Origin: an uncultured Clostridia bacterium
GTDB lineage: Bacteria; Bacillota; Clostridia; Oscillospirales; Acutalibacteraceae
Length of the DNA: 13,815 bases
NCBI GenBank assembly: GCA_937901145.1
Contig: CALCHE010000192.1
Coordinates: 1 to 13,815, forward strand
Direction of reading: 5' to 3'
A program made the translations under genes and the position numbers. How positions within the stretch are numbered: position 1 is the first letter of the stretch; each line of letters begins with the position of its first letter. The notes under the pieces were generated by a model. It saw only the letters and a program-made list of their open reading frames with translations, searched no databases and was not told where the DNA came from. This document shows, in pieces, positions 1 to 7,206 of this stretch.

Positions 1-216
1 CTTACGAGCTTCTGCGCTCCCCGCTGTTGCGACCTTGCAAAGATACTTTATTTCATCACGGAGCTTGTCGAAAAGGCTTCTGTTTTCCGTGGAAAGCCTT
101 CTGATGAAATCTTCGTCACTGAAAAGATAATCACCCACCAGGTCAGCTGTAAGCTCCTTCTCTATGTCAGCATCCTCGATATCCTTATAAAGTTCTGTGA
201 TTTCGTCGTACCTTGA
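1..216 (-). other. In-frame continuation of the metallopeptidase gene beyond the TAG codon, partial at the left edge
   Basis: Reading on past TAG 217-219 in the same frame gives 72 codons with no stop, open to the window edge. The peptide starts SRYDEITELYKDIE, contains ELTADLVGDYLF and ends near YLCKVATAGSAEARK. It looks like phage metallopeptidase sequence: from memory, Clostridia-phage relatives carry a similar EL-TADL-G-YLF block a few dozen residues after HExxH. The glutamate of ELTADLVG would be residue 679, 51 after the first histidine, and could be the third zinc ligand. There is no ATG in the frame and no Shine-Dalgarno site, so this is not a separate gene. It is either translated by amber readthrough or the stranded 3' part of a broken gene. 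Confidence 0.75.
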
Positions 217-2190
217 CTAATACTCACCCTTCTTGACAGCGACTTCCTTCACTATTCTCTGCATCTCAGGATAAAGCTCCGTGCCTTCGAAGATGTGCAT
301 TACCTCGTGACCGACTACGGTGTTCAGAGCCTTTGCAGAGTTGACGTTTATCTGTATACCGTCCTTGGTAACGAGACCGTTCACCGTTCTGCCTTCGATG
401 GCAAATCCCGACTCCTTCAGCTTCTCGTTACTCGTAAAATCAAAAGACACACCTTTGTCTGCAGATATCTTGGCGATAAAATCCACAAACCTGTGTGTCT
501 TCCTTGTATTATTGAGTATTCCGCTTTCTGCGGCTTTTTTTATTACTTCCTGCTGTTTGGCATCGTACTTGGATAAGTCAGCCTTAAAGGCCTCTTTACG
601 CCTTGCTTTTTCGTTGTAGCTTTCTGCAAGCCTGCTGTCTTTGACTAAATCAGAAACATTTTCTCCGAGCTTAGTCTTAAGCTCATCGAGACTTGTATCG
701 GCATCCAGCTCCTTAAGTAAGCCCTTGTTCTTTTCGAACTGCTCCTTAATTTTTGCCTGCTCCTGCTTGATATCACTCTGACGGCTTGCTTCCTCGAGGT
801 TGTTACTGTTGAGAGAATCGTGTTCCTTCTGCAGCTCATCATACTTCTCCTGAAGCTGACTGTTTGCCTTGTTCACCTTATCTCTGAAGGTGTCGCTCTT
901 ATCCTTGAGATTTTTGTAGCTTTCGTATTTTTCACCGCCAAGGGTACTTTCGATAATATCCGTATCGATATCGCCCTCATCGAGAGCTTTTACTACCTCA
1001 TCGTAGATTTTATCCTTTGCTCTCTTAGTGAGCTTCTTACCGTCCTTTTCAGCCTCTGCTATGCGGTTTTCGACAGCCTTGTCTACCACCTTCTGTTCAT
1101 CTTCGGTAAGCTCACTCTTATTTATGTCGGCTATTGTCTTAACACCGCTTGACACACTACCCAGGAAAGCACCACCGATAAAGCTCTCCAGGTATTCATC
1201 ACAGGCTTCCTCGCTCGTTAGAAGCTCGCCTATGCTTTCTTCCTTATAAAGTGCAGAGCCTAATCTGCTGAAAACACTTGAAAATACCTCTTCTGCACCT
1301 TCACCTACTGTATCTACACCTAAGTTTACCAGTGCTTTTACAGCCTTGTTTGATATTTTCTCTACAAACGGCTTCAATATAACATCATCCAGTGTTTTAC
1401 CACCGAATTTAATACCACCGAAAAGCTTCTCGGAAAGTATTTCAGCCCCTGCAGAAACAGCCGCACTCATTGTAGCCTGTTCGAAGTTTGCGCCCTCATT
1501 CATAGCATTTTCCGCTTCTGTACCGAAGCTTGTTACACCTGTTGTGAGGAACCACGGCATACCGACAGCAGAAAGCCCTGCAGTCGCTAAAAGCTGACCT
1601 GCAGACTGAACGAGAGAATCAGCCCTTTCACCGAGCACCGAAGCGGCCTCAGTGTTTATCCCTGTTCTTTTTTCGAAGGGTGCAGTAAGAATTTTCTTTG
1701 AAATCGCTTTCTCGTCATAAAGGTCTTTTTTCACGAATTCCGTAGCACCTTTTTTAGCATCATTCTGCCATGCATCATATTTTTTCACCGTCTTATCGGC
1801 TTGCTTGCTTTTACCTGTCAAAGCCTTAAATGCCAGCTCATCATTTGAAAGCTGTGACATCTGATTGTTACCCATCGTAGTGCCTAACATCGTGAGTGCA
1901 TCCAAAGCCCTTTCACCCATACCGATAATTCCTGTACCGATATTCTCTCCCACATCAGCCGCAGTACCGAGTAATGTTTTGGTGACATCACCAAATTGAT
2001 AACCGTCCGAAAATGCACCTTTTTTAAACCAAGTGCGCTCTTCCTCTTTTTTATCCGTCTTTTTCACAGGCCCCGTAACAGTCCTTTTAACCGTGGAAGC
2101 ACTCGGAGCAGTTAATGTTTTTTTCTTCTGAGCTTCTTTTTTTAACTTTTCATCCAGCTCGTCCATTCTCTTTTTCCAATAATCAGCCAT
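217..2190 (-). CDS. Large phage internal-virion / polyvalent protein ending in a zinc-metallopeptidase domain; frame interrupted by an amber codon
   Basis: The conventional ORF has 657 residues. It starts at ATG 2190 behind a strong GGAGG site and begins 15 bp after the preceding coiled-coil gene. Residues 1-60 are Lys-rich. Residues about 65-110 and 190-350 are Gly/Ala-rich and hydrophobic, with amphipathic helices of the kind seen in membrane-interacting ejection proteins. Residues about 355-570 are highly charged and probably coiled coil. Near the end lies HEVMH (628-632), the HExxH zinc-peptidase motif, preceded by a beta-strand-like stretch. As last large gene after the tail hub, it fits a protein injected with the DNA, perhaps cleaving wall peptide or a host protein; this role is inferred. 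The TAG at 217-219 cuts the domain 25 residues past HEVMH, and coding-quality sequence continues to position 1. Either the true gene is longer and read through, or the allele is truncated. The general type is clear; the exact role is not. Confidence 0.8.
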   Translation of the reverse strand: MADYWKKRMDELDEKLKKEAQKKKTLTAPSASTVKRTVTGPVKKTDKKEEERTWFKKGAFSDGYQFGDVTKTLLGTAADVGENIGTGIIGMGERALDALTMLGTTMGNNQMSQLSNDELAFKALTGKSKQADKTVKKYDAWQNDAKKGATEFVKKDLYDEKAISKKILTAPFEKRTGINTEAASVLGERADSLVQSAGQLLATAGLSAVGMPWFLTTGVTSFGTEAENAMNEGANFEQATMSAAVSAGAEILSEKLFGGIKFGGKTLDDVILKPFVEKISNKAVKALVNLGVDTVGEGAEEVFSSVFSRLGSALYKEESIGELLTSEEACDEYLESFIGGAFLGSVSSGVKTIADINKSELTEDEQKVVDKAVENRIAEAEKDGKKLTKRAKDKIYDEVVKALDEGDIDTDIIESTLGGEKYESYKNLKDKSDTFRDKVNKANSQLQEKYDELQKEHDSLNSNNLEEASRQSDIKQEQAKIKEQFEKNKGLLKELDADTSLDELKTKLGENVSDLVKDSRLAESYNEKARRKEAFKADLSKYDAKQQEVIKKAAESGILNNTRKTHRFVDFIAKISADKGVSFDFTSNEKLKESGFAIEGRTVNGLVTKDGIQINVNSAKALNTVVGHEVMHIFEGTELYPEMQRIVKEVAVKKGEY

Positions 2191-2205
2191 AGCGACTACC
2201 TCCTT

Positions 2206-3183
2206 TTAATAAGCGTTACCTCTCGGAGCAAAGGTTTTTCTTAATTTTGCAGCTTCAGCACTGGTAATTACTCCGCTTTCAAGTGCATTTCTGATTTCCT
2301 TTATTACCTCATCTTTAGGCGCTCCCGAAGCTATCAGCTTATTAAGGTACTCCTTAGCACCTACATCGTCGCCATCGTCGCCATCGTCCGGATCCGCAGG
2401 AAGCTTGGGTGGAGGTAAGGTATAATTTCCTCCACCGGAACCGCTGCCGCTCACATTAGATTTTTTTTTTTGAGATTCGTTGAACTGTCTCTTTTCCTCT
2501 GCGAGTGAAGCATTATACTGACGTATTTCTTCAGCGAGAGCCTTTTCATTGTTAATCTGATTGACCTCATCACGGTATCTGCCGTAATATGTATCGTTGA
2601 TTTGCCTTCTTGCCTGTGTCTTCTGTGTAAGAAGGTCGTTTTTGAGCTGAAAGCCCTCTAAGAGAAACTGCAGAGAAGTCATAAGTGTGTTATAGGCAAG
2701 CTCCGCCTTAGCACTGCTGTTCTGAAGCTCTGCTTCTGTCATAGCATTGTTATAGCTTGTAATTGCAGCCTGAGCATTTTCTCTTGCCACAGCTACCCTT
2801 TGCTGATATGCAGCAAACATCTGAACCTGTGAGCTTTCACTGTATCCCGATGAAGCCAGACCGCTCTGAGCCATTCTTTCGGCATTTGTGCCGTAGTCGT
2901 CCTTCTGCTTCTGCCAGTCAACATAAGCCGCCGAGGCTTCCTTCTGAAAGTCCTTCTCAGTCTTTGCTATGTCCTGTTCGATTTTGTCAACGGTAAAGGC
3001 CGTCTGCTTGTCGAGAAGCTCCTGCTGTGTTTTTCCGTAGTCCTCTGTGGTTTTCTGCAAATCGCTGTAAAAGGTACCGCTTTGGTTTATCATCGAATCG
3101 TACATTTCATCCGATTTCTTAACCTCTTTGTTTCCCTCTTTTTTTATATTATTCAGCCTTTTTTCTTCTGCGCTTAAAGCCAT
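2206..3183 (-). CDS. Coiled-coil phage protein, probable ejection / internal virion protein
   Basis: The gene encodes 325 residues, starting at ATG 3183 behind AGAGGTGA and ending in TAA. Residues 1-240 are almost wholly helical and charged. A conserved-looking turn at 100-125 (AERMAQSGLASSGYSESSQ) breaks the helices, and an imperfect 11-residue repeat lies at 217-227 and 228-238 (LAEEIRQYNAS, LAEEKRQFNES). A flexible linker follows: Gly/Ser at 245-252, Pro-rich at 256-264, then Asp/Gly repeats at 266-273 encoded by a 9 bp tandem repeat. A small helical C-terminal domain (about 275-325) ends in PRGNAY. I recall proteins of this shape beside tail-hub genes in Firmicutes podoviruses, usually unnamed. 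Position between hub and metallopeptidase suggests a protein ejected with the genome or one plugging the tail. An 11-A run at codons 238-241 could permit slippage. Function is inferred. Confidence 0.8.
   Translation of the reverse strand: MALSAEEKRLNNIKKEGNKEVKKSDEMYDSMINQSGTFYSDLQKTTEDYGKTQQELLDKQTAFTVDKIEQDIAKTEKDFQKEASAAYVDWQKQKDDYGTNAERMAQSGLASSGYSESSQVQMFAAYQQRVAVARENAQAAITSYNNAMTEAELQNSSAKAELAYNTLMTSLQFLLEGFQLKNDLLTQKTQARRQINDTYYGRYRDEVNQINNEKALAEEIRQYNASLAEEKRQFNESQKKKSNVSGSGSGGGNYTLPPPKLPADPDDGDDGDDVGAKEYLNKLIASGAPKDEVIKEIRNALESGVITSAEAAKLRKTFAPRGNAY
2364..2389 (-). repeat. 9 bp tandem repeat, about 2.9 copies, encoding Asp-Asp-Gly units
   Basis: The plus strand shows catcgtcgc twice (2364-2372, 2373-2381), then a near-complete third copy diverging at its end. 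On the coding strand it gives the acidic GDDGDDGDD part of the linker in the coiled-coil protein. Such short in-frame repeats expand and contract by slippage, so linker length may vary among relatives. Confidence 0.7.
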
Positions 3184-3190
3184 TTTTTTA

Positions 3191-4930
3191 TCACCTCTTT
3201 ATGTATCCGCCGATAAAACTTTCTATCGTGGCGCTTTCTAAGCGGAACCGTGTATTTGAAGAGAACTTAAGCTGTAAATCCTTGAATTTCTTCATTCTTA
3301 TTCTGCCCACAAGATAATCAGTAATGTTTTCGTATGAACCGACAAACTCATAGTCCGTTTTTTCGGTCTTTGCATAAAGTGTTATATCACCCTGTGCCTC
3401 CACCACACAGCCTCTTTTATTTGTGGTTTTGAGGTAATGGGGATAACCGAATTTGTCCTTAGGTGTCTCCCAGTAGCTCTCCACCCCGCTATCGAGGTCA
3501 GTTAAGGTGTAAATGCCGTTTTCCGTGCCGAGATAAAGAATACCCTTATTCACTTTTGCGCAGGTGACCTTCTCCTCCATCTCCCAGTAAAACCATTCAT
3601 ATTCAATGTGGTCCTCGTTGGTGAACACCGCTCTGCTGTCGGCTAAATATATTTTTTTACCGATGATAACGAGAAGATAACCCTCCCACTCGGTGAGAAT
3701 CATATCAGCATAAGCATCTTTATCCTCTTTAAGCAATCTGCTGTCGATGAGAGAGCTTCTGTGCTCAATAACCTGCTCTGTGGTAATATCTCCGCTGATA
3801 CCCTCCATTCCTCTGTCTGAGAAGAAAACTATATCATCATTAAAGTTTATCGCTTTACCGATACAGCCTGTAGAAATTGACGAGTGGGTGTTCGGATAAA
3901 TCTTTCCGTAATCCTCATCGAGCGCAGGTGTGTGATAAAAGATGGTTGTATTTGCCTGCGAAGGCTCCCTGAACACCCACAGGTTATTGTTACCTGCCAC
4001 CATCGCCTTTACCGCCGCAGAGTCCAGACCCTCATTATAGTAGTCAAGGTCACTGCAGTAAGTAGGATCCTGCAGAGCACTGTGCCATATCATATTCGGA
4101 AACTCAGAATTTCCGCTGAAAAACACTCTGTTATCGAAAAGCTCAAACATTGTGCAGTTAAGGATTCTGCTTTTATCCTTATTTTTCCTGAATTTGATTT
4201 CGACATTGTCCTGTCCCTCTGTCAGCGGTGAGTCAGGGGCTTTGGTCAGCTCCACATACCACACATTACCCGAATTATGCCATTCGTGGTAGTCTGTTAT
4301 TTTTTTACCGTCAACCAGCACTTCTTCTACCTTGCATCCGCTGTCAGCCTCGTATTCTGTATCCAGTACGAAAAAACGGTTACCTTCAGCGCCGCAGAAT
4401 GTATTGATACGGCTTTCCGAAAGTATATTTGCATCCTGATGAGGCTTTCCGTAATAAAGCAGCACGTCCTCTGTAGTAGCCTTGCCGTTTATGGATGTTA
4501 TAGGTACCTTACCCTCCACCTCTTTTATGGTGTCACCGTCATACTGCAGATAATGCTGTCCGTCTGTAAAAAACCACTTATCATTGAAAACGAAAGCCGA
4601 ACTTTTTACTGCATTTACCGCTACAGGCATTTCATTTACTTTATCTTTAAAAATCGGCTCAGGTTTTTTCCCGTCCACTGATTTATATAACCACCCGTTT
4701 GCATGTATTATCATCATTTCGGTGCTTCCGGCTTTATAAAAATAAACGCCGTAGATCCTTTTTGTAAAATCGAACTTCTTACTCATAGCAGGTCTTGTTC
4801 TTATGCCTTCTGTCTCTTTGTAATCCTTCCACATATTCAGACAGTCAGGACTTCTTGTAAGCTCTGTTTCCGCTCCTCGGAAATCCGCACCACGGAAACC
4901 TCTGTAAACTCTTGTAATCTTTCCGTTCAT
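3191..4930 (-). CDS. Large beta-rich tail hub / stopper-like protein (P22 gp10-like role)
   Basis: The gene encodes 579 residues. Its ATG (4930-4928) overlaps the TGA of the adaptor gene in an ATGA junction, implying translational coupling. The N-terminus has a recognisable pattern, GFRGADFRG (11-19) then RSPDCLNMWKDY (26-37) and IRTRPAM (43-49). Similar starts, with RSP, N and TRPG-type blocks, occur in podovirus hub proteins. The rest is dominated by short aromatic beta strands with repeated blade-like units such as the FNDKWFFTDGQHYLQYDG and GILYLGTENGIYTLTDL segments, consistent with a propeller or barrel. No enzyme motif or membrane segment is seen. Position just after the adaptor fits the protein that binds below the portal and adaptor and closes or extends the short tail. 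Family similarity to P22 gp10 is a role-level inference. Confidence 0.7.
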   Translation of the reverse strand: MNGKITRVYRGFRGADFRGAETELTRSPDCLNMWKDYKETEGIRTRPAMSKKFDFTKRIYGVYFYKAGSTEMMIIHANGWLYKSVDGKKPEPIFKDKVNEMPVAVNAVKSSAFVFNDKWFFTDGQHYLQYDGDTIKEVEGKVPITSINGKATTEDVLLYYGKPHQDANILSESRINTFCGAEGNRFFVLDTEYEADSGCKVEEVLVDGKKITDYHEWHNSGNVWYVELTKAPDSPLTEGQDNVEIKFRKNKDKSRILNCTMFELFDNRVFFSGNSEFPNMIWHSALQDPTYCSDLDYYNEGLDSAAVKAMVAGNNNLWVFREPSQANTTIFYHTPALDEDYGKIYPNTHSSISTGCIGKAINFNDDIVFFSDRGMEGISGDITTEQVIEHRSSLIDSRLLKEDKDAYADMILTEWEGYLLVIIGKKIYLADSRAVFTNEDHIEYEWFYWEMEEKVTCAKVNKGILYLGTENGIYTLTDLDSGVESYWETPKDKFGYPHYLKTTNKRGCVVEAQGDITLYAKTEKTDYEFVGSYENITDYLVGRIRMKKFKDLQLKFSSNTRFRLESATIESFIGGYIKR

Positions 4931-5493
4931 CAGATATACACACCGCCTTCGACAGAAATGCTCGTCATATTATATCGAGGGTCAAGCTCCTGCTTCTTAT
5001 TTTCGTATCTGCTTGTATAAACACTGCCGAAGCTCGCTGATTCATCACTCATCAGAAGGTCACCCGCCACACCGTAAGGCATAATCTCGAGTGCATCGTC
5101 AGAAAGCTCAAATTCATAGCCCTCATCGCTTGTGCTTTCTGTTATCCTTTCAGGATAAATAAAAAATTCTATTTCCATTGTTCCGCTTTCCAGCGCCTTG
5201 ATAACCGTACCCTGTGCCTTGAATTCATAATCCACACCTTTTACCAGGTTAATCTGATATACCTTTGAGCCGCTTTTATCCTCGATCTTTTCGAAATCAA
5301 GCAGCTCGCCCTCATTGACTTCGATTTCGGTATATCTCGGTATCTTCTTCATTCTTGCCAGCTCGAAAAGTTTCTGATTTATTACATCGTTTATCTTATT
5401 TTTTATGTCAGGGTCATTTGTCAAAAACTCACTTTCTTCATTGAGCTCCTCTATTAACCCTAACACCTTCTTTTTCATCTCAAATAAGGTCAT
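4930..5493 (-). CDS. Head-tail adaptor / connector protein
   Basis: The gene encodes 187 residues, starting at ATG 5493 after GAGGTGA and ending in TGA overlapping the next start. N-terminal helices (about 3-50) include a DVINQKLFELARM segment. A beta-rich insert follows (about 55-125), and then a helical segment MPYGVAGDLLMSDE (about 137-150) leading to Tyr-containing helices with YENKKQELDPR. A helical core with a beta insert and a late 'proline, AA-LL-SD, Y' block is characteristic of head-completion or adaptor proteins that dock under the portal (P22 gp4 and HK97 gp6 type roles). Its place directly before the hub gene supports this. The assignment rests on fold pattern and synteny, not on a specific motif. 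Confidence 0.65.
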   Translation of the reverse strand: MTLFEMKKKVLGLIEELNEESEFLTNDPDIKNKINDVINQKLFELARMKKIPRYTEIEVNEGELLDFEKIEDKSGSKVYQINLVKGVDYEFKAQGTVIKALESGTMEIEFFIYPERITESTSDEGYEFELSDDALEIMPYGVAGDLLMSDESASFGSVYTSRYENKKQELDPRYNMTSISVEGGVYI

Positions 5494-5505
5494 ATTGTCA
5501 CCTCT

Positions 5506-6453
5506 TTATTTGCACATATATGTAAAGTTTATCGCTACGCTTATTAATGTATCTCCACTTAAGCCTGCAACATACCATTTATTACCGCCGAGCAATGTGC
5601 CAGCAACAGGCGTAATTTCTTTAAGATTCGCTGAAACACAGTAACACGTTCCAAGCGTAAACTGAAGCTTTGATGAATATTTATCGTTTACAGTAAACAA
5701 CAATGCACCGTTCATATTCGCTTTTATATTCGAACATTCTATGGCTATACATCCGCTTATTATATTTCCCTGCTTATACACTTGTTTAACGGTAGCTGTA
5801 ATGCCTGTACCCAGAGACTGTATGAAATCATTTGAAATGTCTACAACCGATAAATCGATTTTAAACCACCCCGACCACTTCGCAGTCTGATTAGGTGCAT
5901 ACCTTCCCATATAGGCACCTAATTCGGTTGAAACTGATGAGCTGTTTGTAACTCTTGCTACACAATAGTTACTGTCGCCCTTGACTATTTCAAGCGTACC
6001 CCAAGCCATAGGTAAGTCGGTAATTTTACTTTTACTCGTGCAGAGGATAAGTTTTGACCAAAGAGGAACGGCTTCACATACCTGCTCGATTGTGTATTGT
6101 GTTTCATCATCCTTTAAACCTATCGGAGTTAAAGCTCTGTGCAAAACAATCGACCCTACATCATCTGCACTGTAGCGTTTATCGTCCACATACTTCTTTG
6201 TTGCCGCATCCGTTTTCTCTACAGGCTCTGCCACATTGATCACTCTGTTTTCCTGTGCATCAATATCAGAATGACTTTCAAGTGTACCGATGTCACCTTT
6301 CGGGCCTATAAGTGATTTCAGCCACTCAGACTCCGTGCCTTTAAATCCGTTTTTCACTGCGATTTCATAGGCAGAATATCCCGGTATTTCATGAAGCAGA
6401 TGTATTTCACCTATTATGTACTTTTTTACTTCTGTAGCACCCATCACGCTCAT
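5506..6453 (-). CDS. Tail fibre / receptor-binding protein
   Basis: The gene encodes 315 residues. Its start (ATG 6453) overlaps the TGA of the upstream gene, and the stop is TAA. Residues 25-55 carry a common phage-fibre module: GYSAYEIAVKNGFKGTE, EWLKSL, then a single collagen-like GPKGDIG. Residues 69-93 hold a second, RVINVAEPVEKTDAATKKYV, typical of trimeric fibre shafts (NxxxPxxxxDAATKxYVD). The remainder is predicted beta-rich, with a GWFKIDL segment typical of pyocin-knob-like fibre domains (about 195-201) and a hydrophobic C-terminal beta domain likely to trimerise or bind the cell surface. The modular N-terminus suggests it attaches through the preceding BppU-like protein. No chaperone or lyase motif is seen. 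An ATG four codons in (MGAT) is an alternative start. Confidence 0.75.
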   Translation of the reverse strand: MSVMGATEVKKYIIGEIHLLHEIPGYSAYEIAVKNGFKGTESEWLKSLIGPKGDIGTLESHSDIDAQENRVINVAEPVEKTDAATKKYVDDKRYSADDVGSIVLHRALTPIGLKDDETQYTIEQVCEAVPLWSKLILCTSKSKITDLPMAWGTLEIVKGDSNYCVARVTNSSSVSTELGAYMGRYAPNQTAKWSGWFKIDLSVVDISNDFIQSLGTGITATVKQVYKQGNIISGCIAIECSNIKANMNGALLFTVNDKYSSKLQFTLGTCYCVSANLKEITPVAGTLLGGNKWYVAGLSGDTLISVAINFTYMCK

Positions 6454-7007
6454 TCCTGTTCACCTTCCCCTGCAGTTAATGTTTCTACCCTCATTTTAAG
6501 AGAGCTTATTTCATTCATAAGTGTTAAAATCGCCGCAGTTACGGCTTTATTTGCTACGGGTCTTTCAGAAAGACCGTCAAGCTCCATATCTACCACCGGA
6601 ATTTCTTCGGGATCAGGCTCAGTTTTCGGTATTTCCGCACCCTCAGGATAAAGGAAAAAGCTTACGGCACCTTCTTTAAAATGACCGATTATAGTGGTCT
6701 CGTCCTTTGTATCGGGATTTACTGACACCTCGTAGCTGTATTCCTTTCTTCTGTTGATGTTGCCTCCGATATTCGTATCATCGCTGTCAAGATATATATA
6801 TACCTCCTGTGTGGGAGACTCTACGAGAAAATCCTTCTGAAGAACCACGTTTTCCACGTTGTTTTTTCCGTAAACCTTCATTCTCACTATGTCTCCGGGC
6901 ATAAAAATCAGCGGTTCATTTGTGTACTTGTCCTTACCGCAGCACCCGAAATACACGCTGTCACCTTTGGTAACATGTAAAGTCTTCTTCTTTTCAATAT
7001 CAAACAT
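6450..7007 (-). CDS. BppU-like tail / baseplate upper protein that probably anchors the fibre
   Basis: The gene encodes 185 residues, with ATG 7007 behind AGGAGG at 12 nt spacing (rather long) and a TGA stop overlapping the next gene. The N-terminal ~120 residues resemble the BppU-type N-terminal domain: a 'KGD' turn at 14-16, MPGDIVRMKVY (36-46), a strand QEVYIYL, then YSYEVSVNPDTKDETT (90-105) and a Pro-rich exit after LYPEG. The C-terminus has LSERPVANKAVTAAI (146-160), a motif I associate with junctions between phage appendage proteins, followed by a short helix. Coupling to the fibre gene suggests the two act together, this one as adaptor. A podovirus with a BppU-like protein is uncommon but known from memory in Firmicutes phages. 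Confidence 0.65.
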   Translation of the reverse strand: MFDIEKKKTLHVTKGDSVYFGCCGKDKYTNEPLIFMPGDIVRMKVYGKNNVENVVLQKDFLVESPTQEVYIYLDSDDTNIGGNINRRKEYSYEVSVNPDTKDETTIIGHFKEGAVSFFLYPEGAEIPKTEPDPEEIPVVDMELDGLSERPVANKAVTAAILTLMNEISSLKMRVETLTAGEGEQE

Positions 7008-7053
7008 TTTTATATTTAACCTCCTGTTATGTAGGGATAATCTTATATAGCTC

Positions 7054-7119
7054 TCAAATTGCAGTTGCCGTCATAGAAAGTCTGAACTCATTTACCGGTG
7101 TTGCTCCGGGAACGATCAT
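7054..7119 (-). pseudogene. 21-codon ORF, possible remnant of a tail-associated protein gene
   Basis: ATG 7119-7117 lies 7 nt after a GGGG stretch and opens a 21-residue frame beginning MIVPGATPVNEF and ending at TGA 7056-7054. The start resembles that of a ~100-residue Firmicutes phage protein family that I recall beginning 'MIVPGTTP-H-F-LP' and preceding fibre genes. If so, only the first ~15 residues survive and the rest has been deleted. It could equally be a chance ORF. The same frame after TGA runs into the next gene's start, but that gene has its own Shine-Dalgarno site. Confidence 0.3.
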
Positions 7120-7145
7120 ATTAATACCCCGCTTTCTTAATTAAT

Positions 7146-7183
7146 CTTTTCGTCAATACAGGCTTTCCTGTACTCACGAAAAG
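7146..7183 (-). other. Long stem-loop, possible RNA processing or attenuator element
   Basis: Arms 7146-7162 and 7167-7183 form a 17-position stem around a 4-base loop. On the minus-strand RNA there is one G-G mismatch and one wobble pair. It is not followed by a T-run, so it is not a standard terminator. It shares 7181-7183 with the adjacent terminator-like hairpin, so the two structures exclude each other at the boundary. Confidence 0.6.
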
Positions 7184-7201
7184 AGAAGATAACCTTCTCT
7201 T
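7181..7201 (-). terminator. Terminator-like hairpin after the 121-residue gene
   Basis: AAGAGAAG (7181-7188) and CTTCTCTT (7194-7201) form a perfect 8 bp stem with a 5-base loop, starting 6 bp past the TGA of the 121-residue gene. On the minus-strand transcript the 3' arm runs into a short U tract (CTTCTCTTTTCG). The stem is A-rich and the U tract short, so it would be partial at best. Confidence 0.45.
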
Positions 7202-7206
7202 CAATG

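Noticed and set aside
820..1152. 110-codon plus-strand ORF rich in Leu/Phe/Val that looks like a membrane protein
   Set aside because: It lies antisense to the charged coiled-coil part of the metallopeptidase gene. The antisense of Glu/Lys codons reads as Phe/Leu, producing false membrane-like ORFs.
4277..4681. 134-codon plus-strand ORF with hydrophobic runs
   Set aside because: It is antisense to the tail hub gene, with no ribosome site and no recognisable domain.
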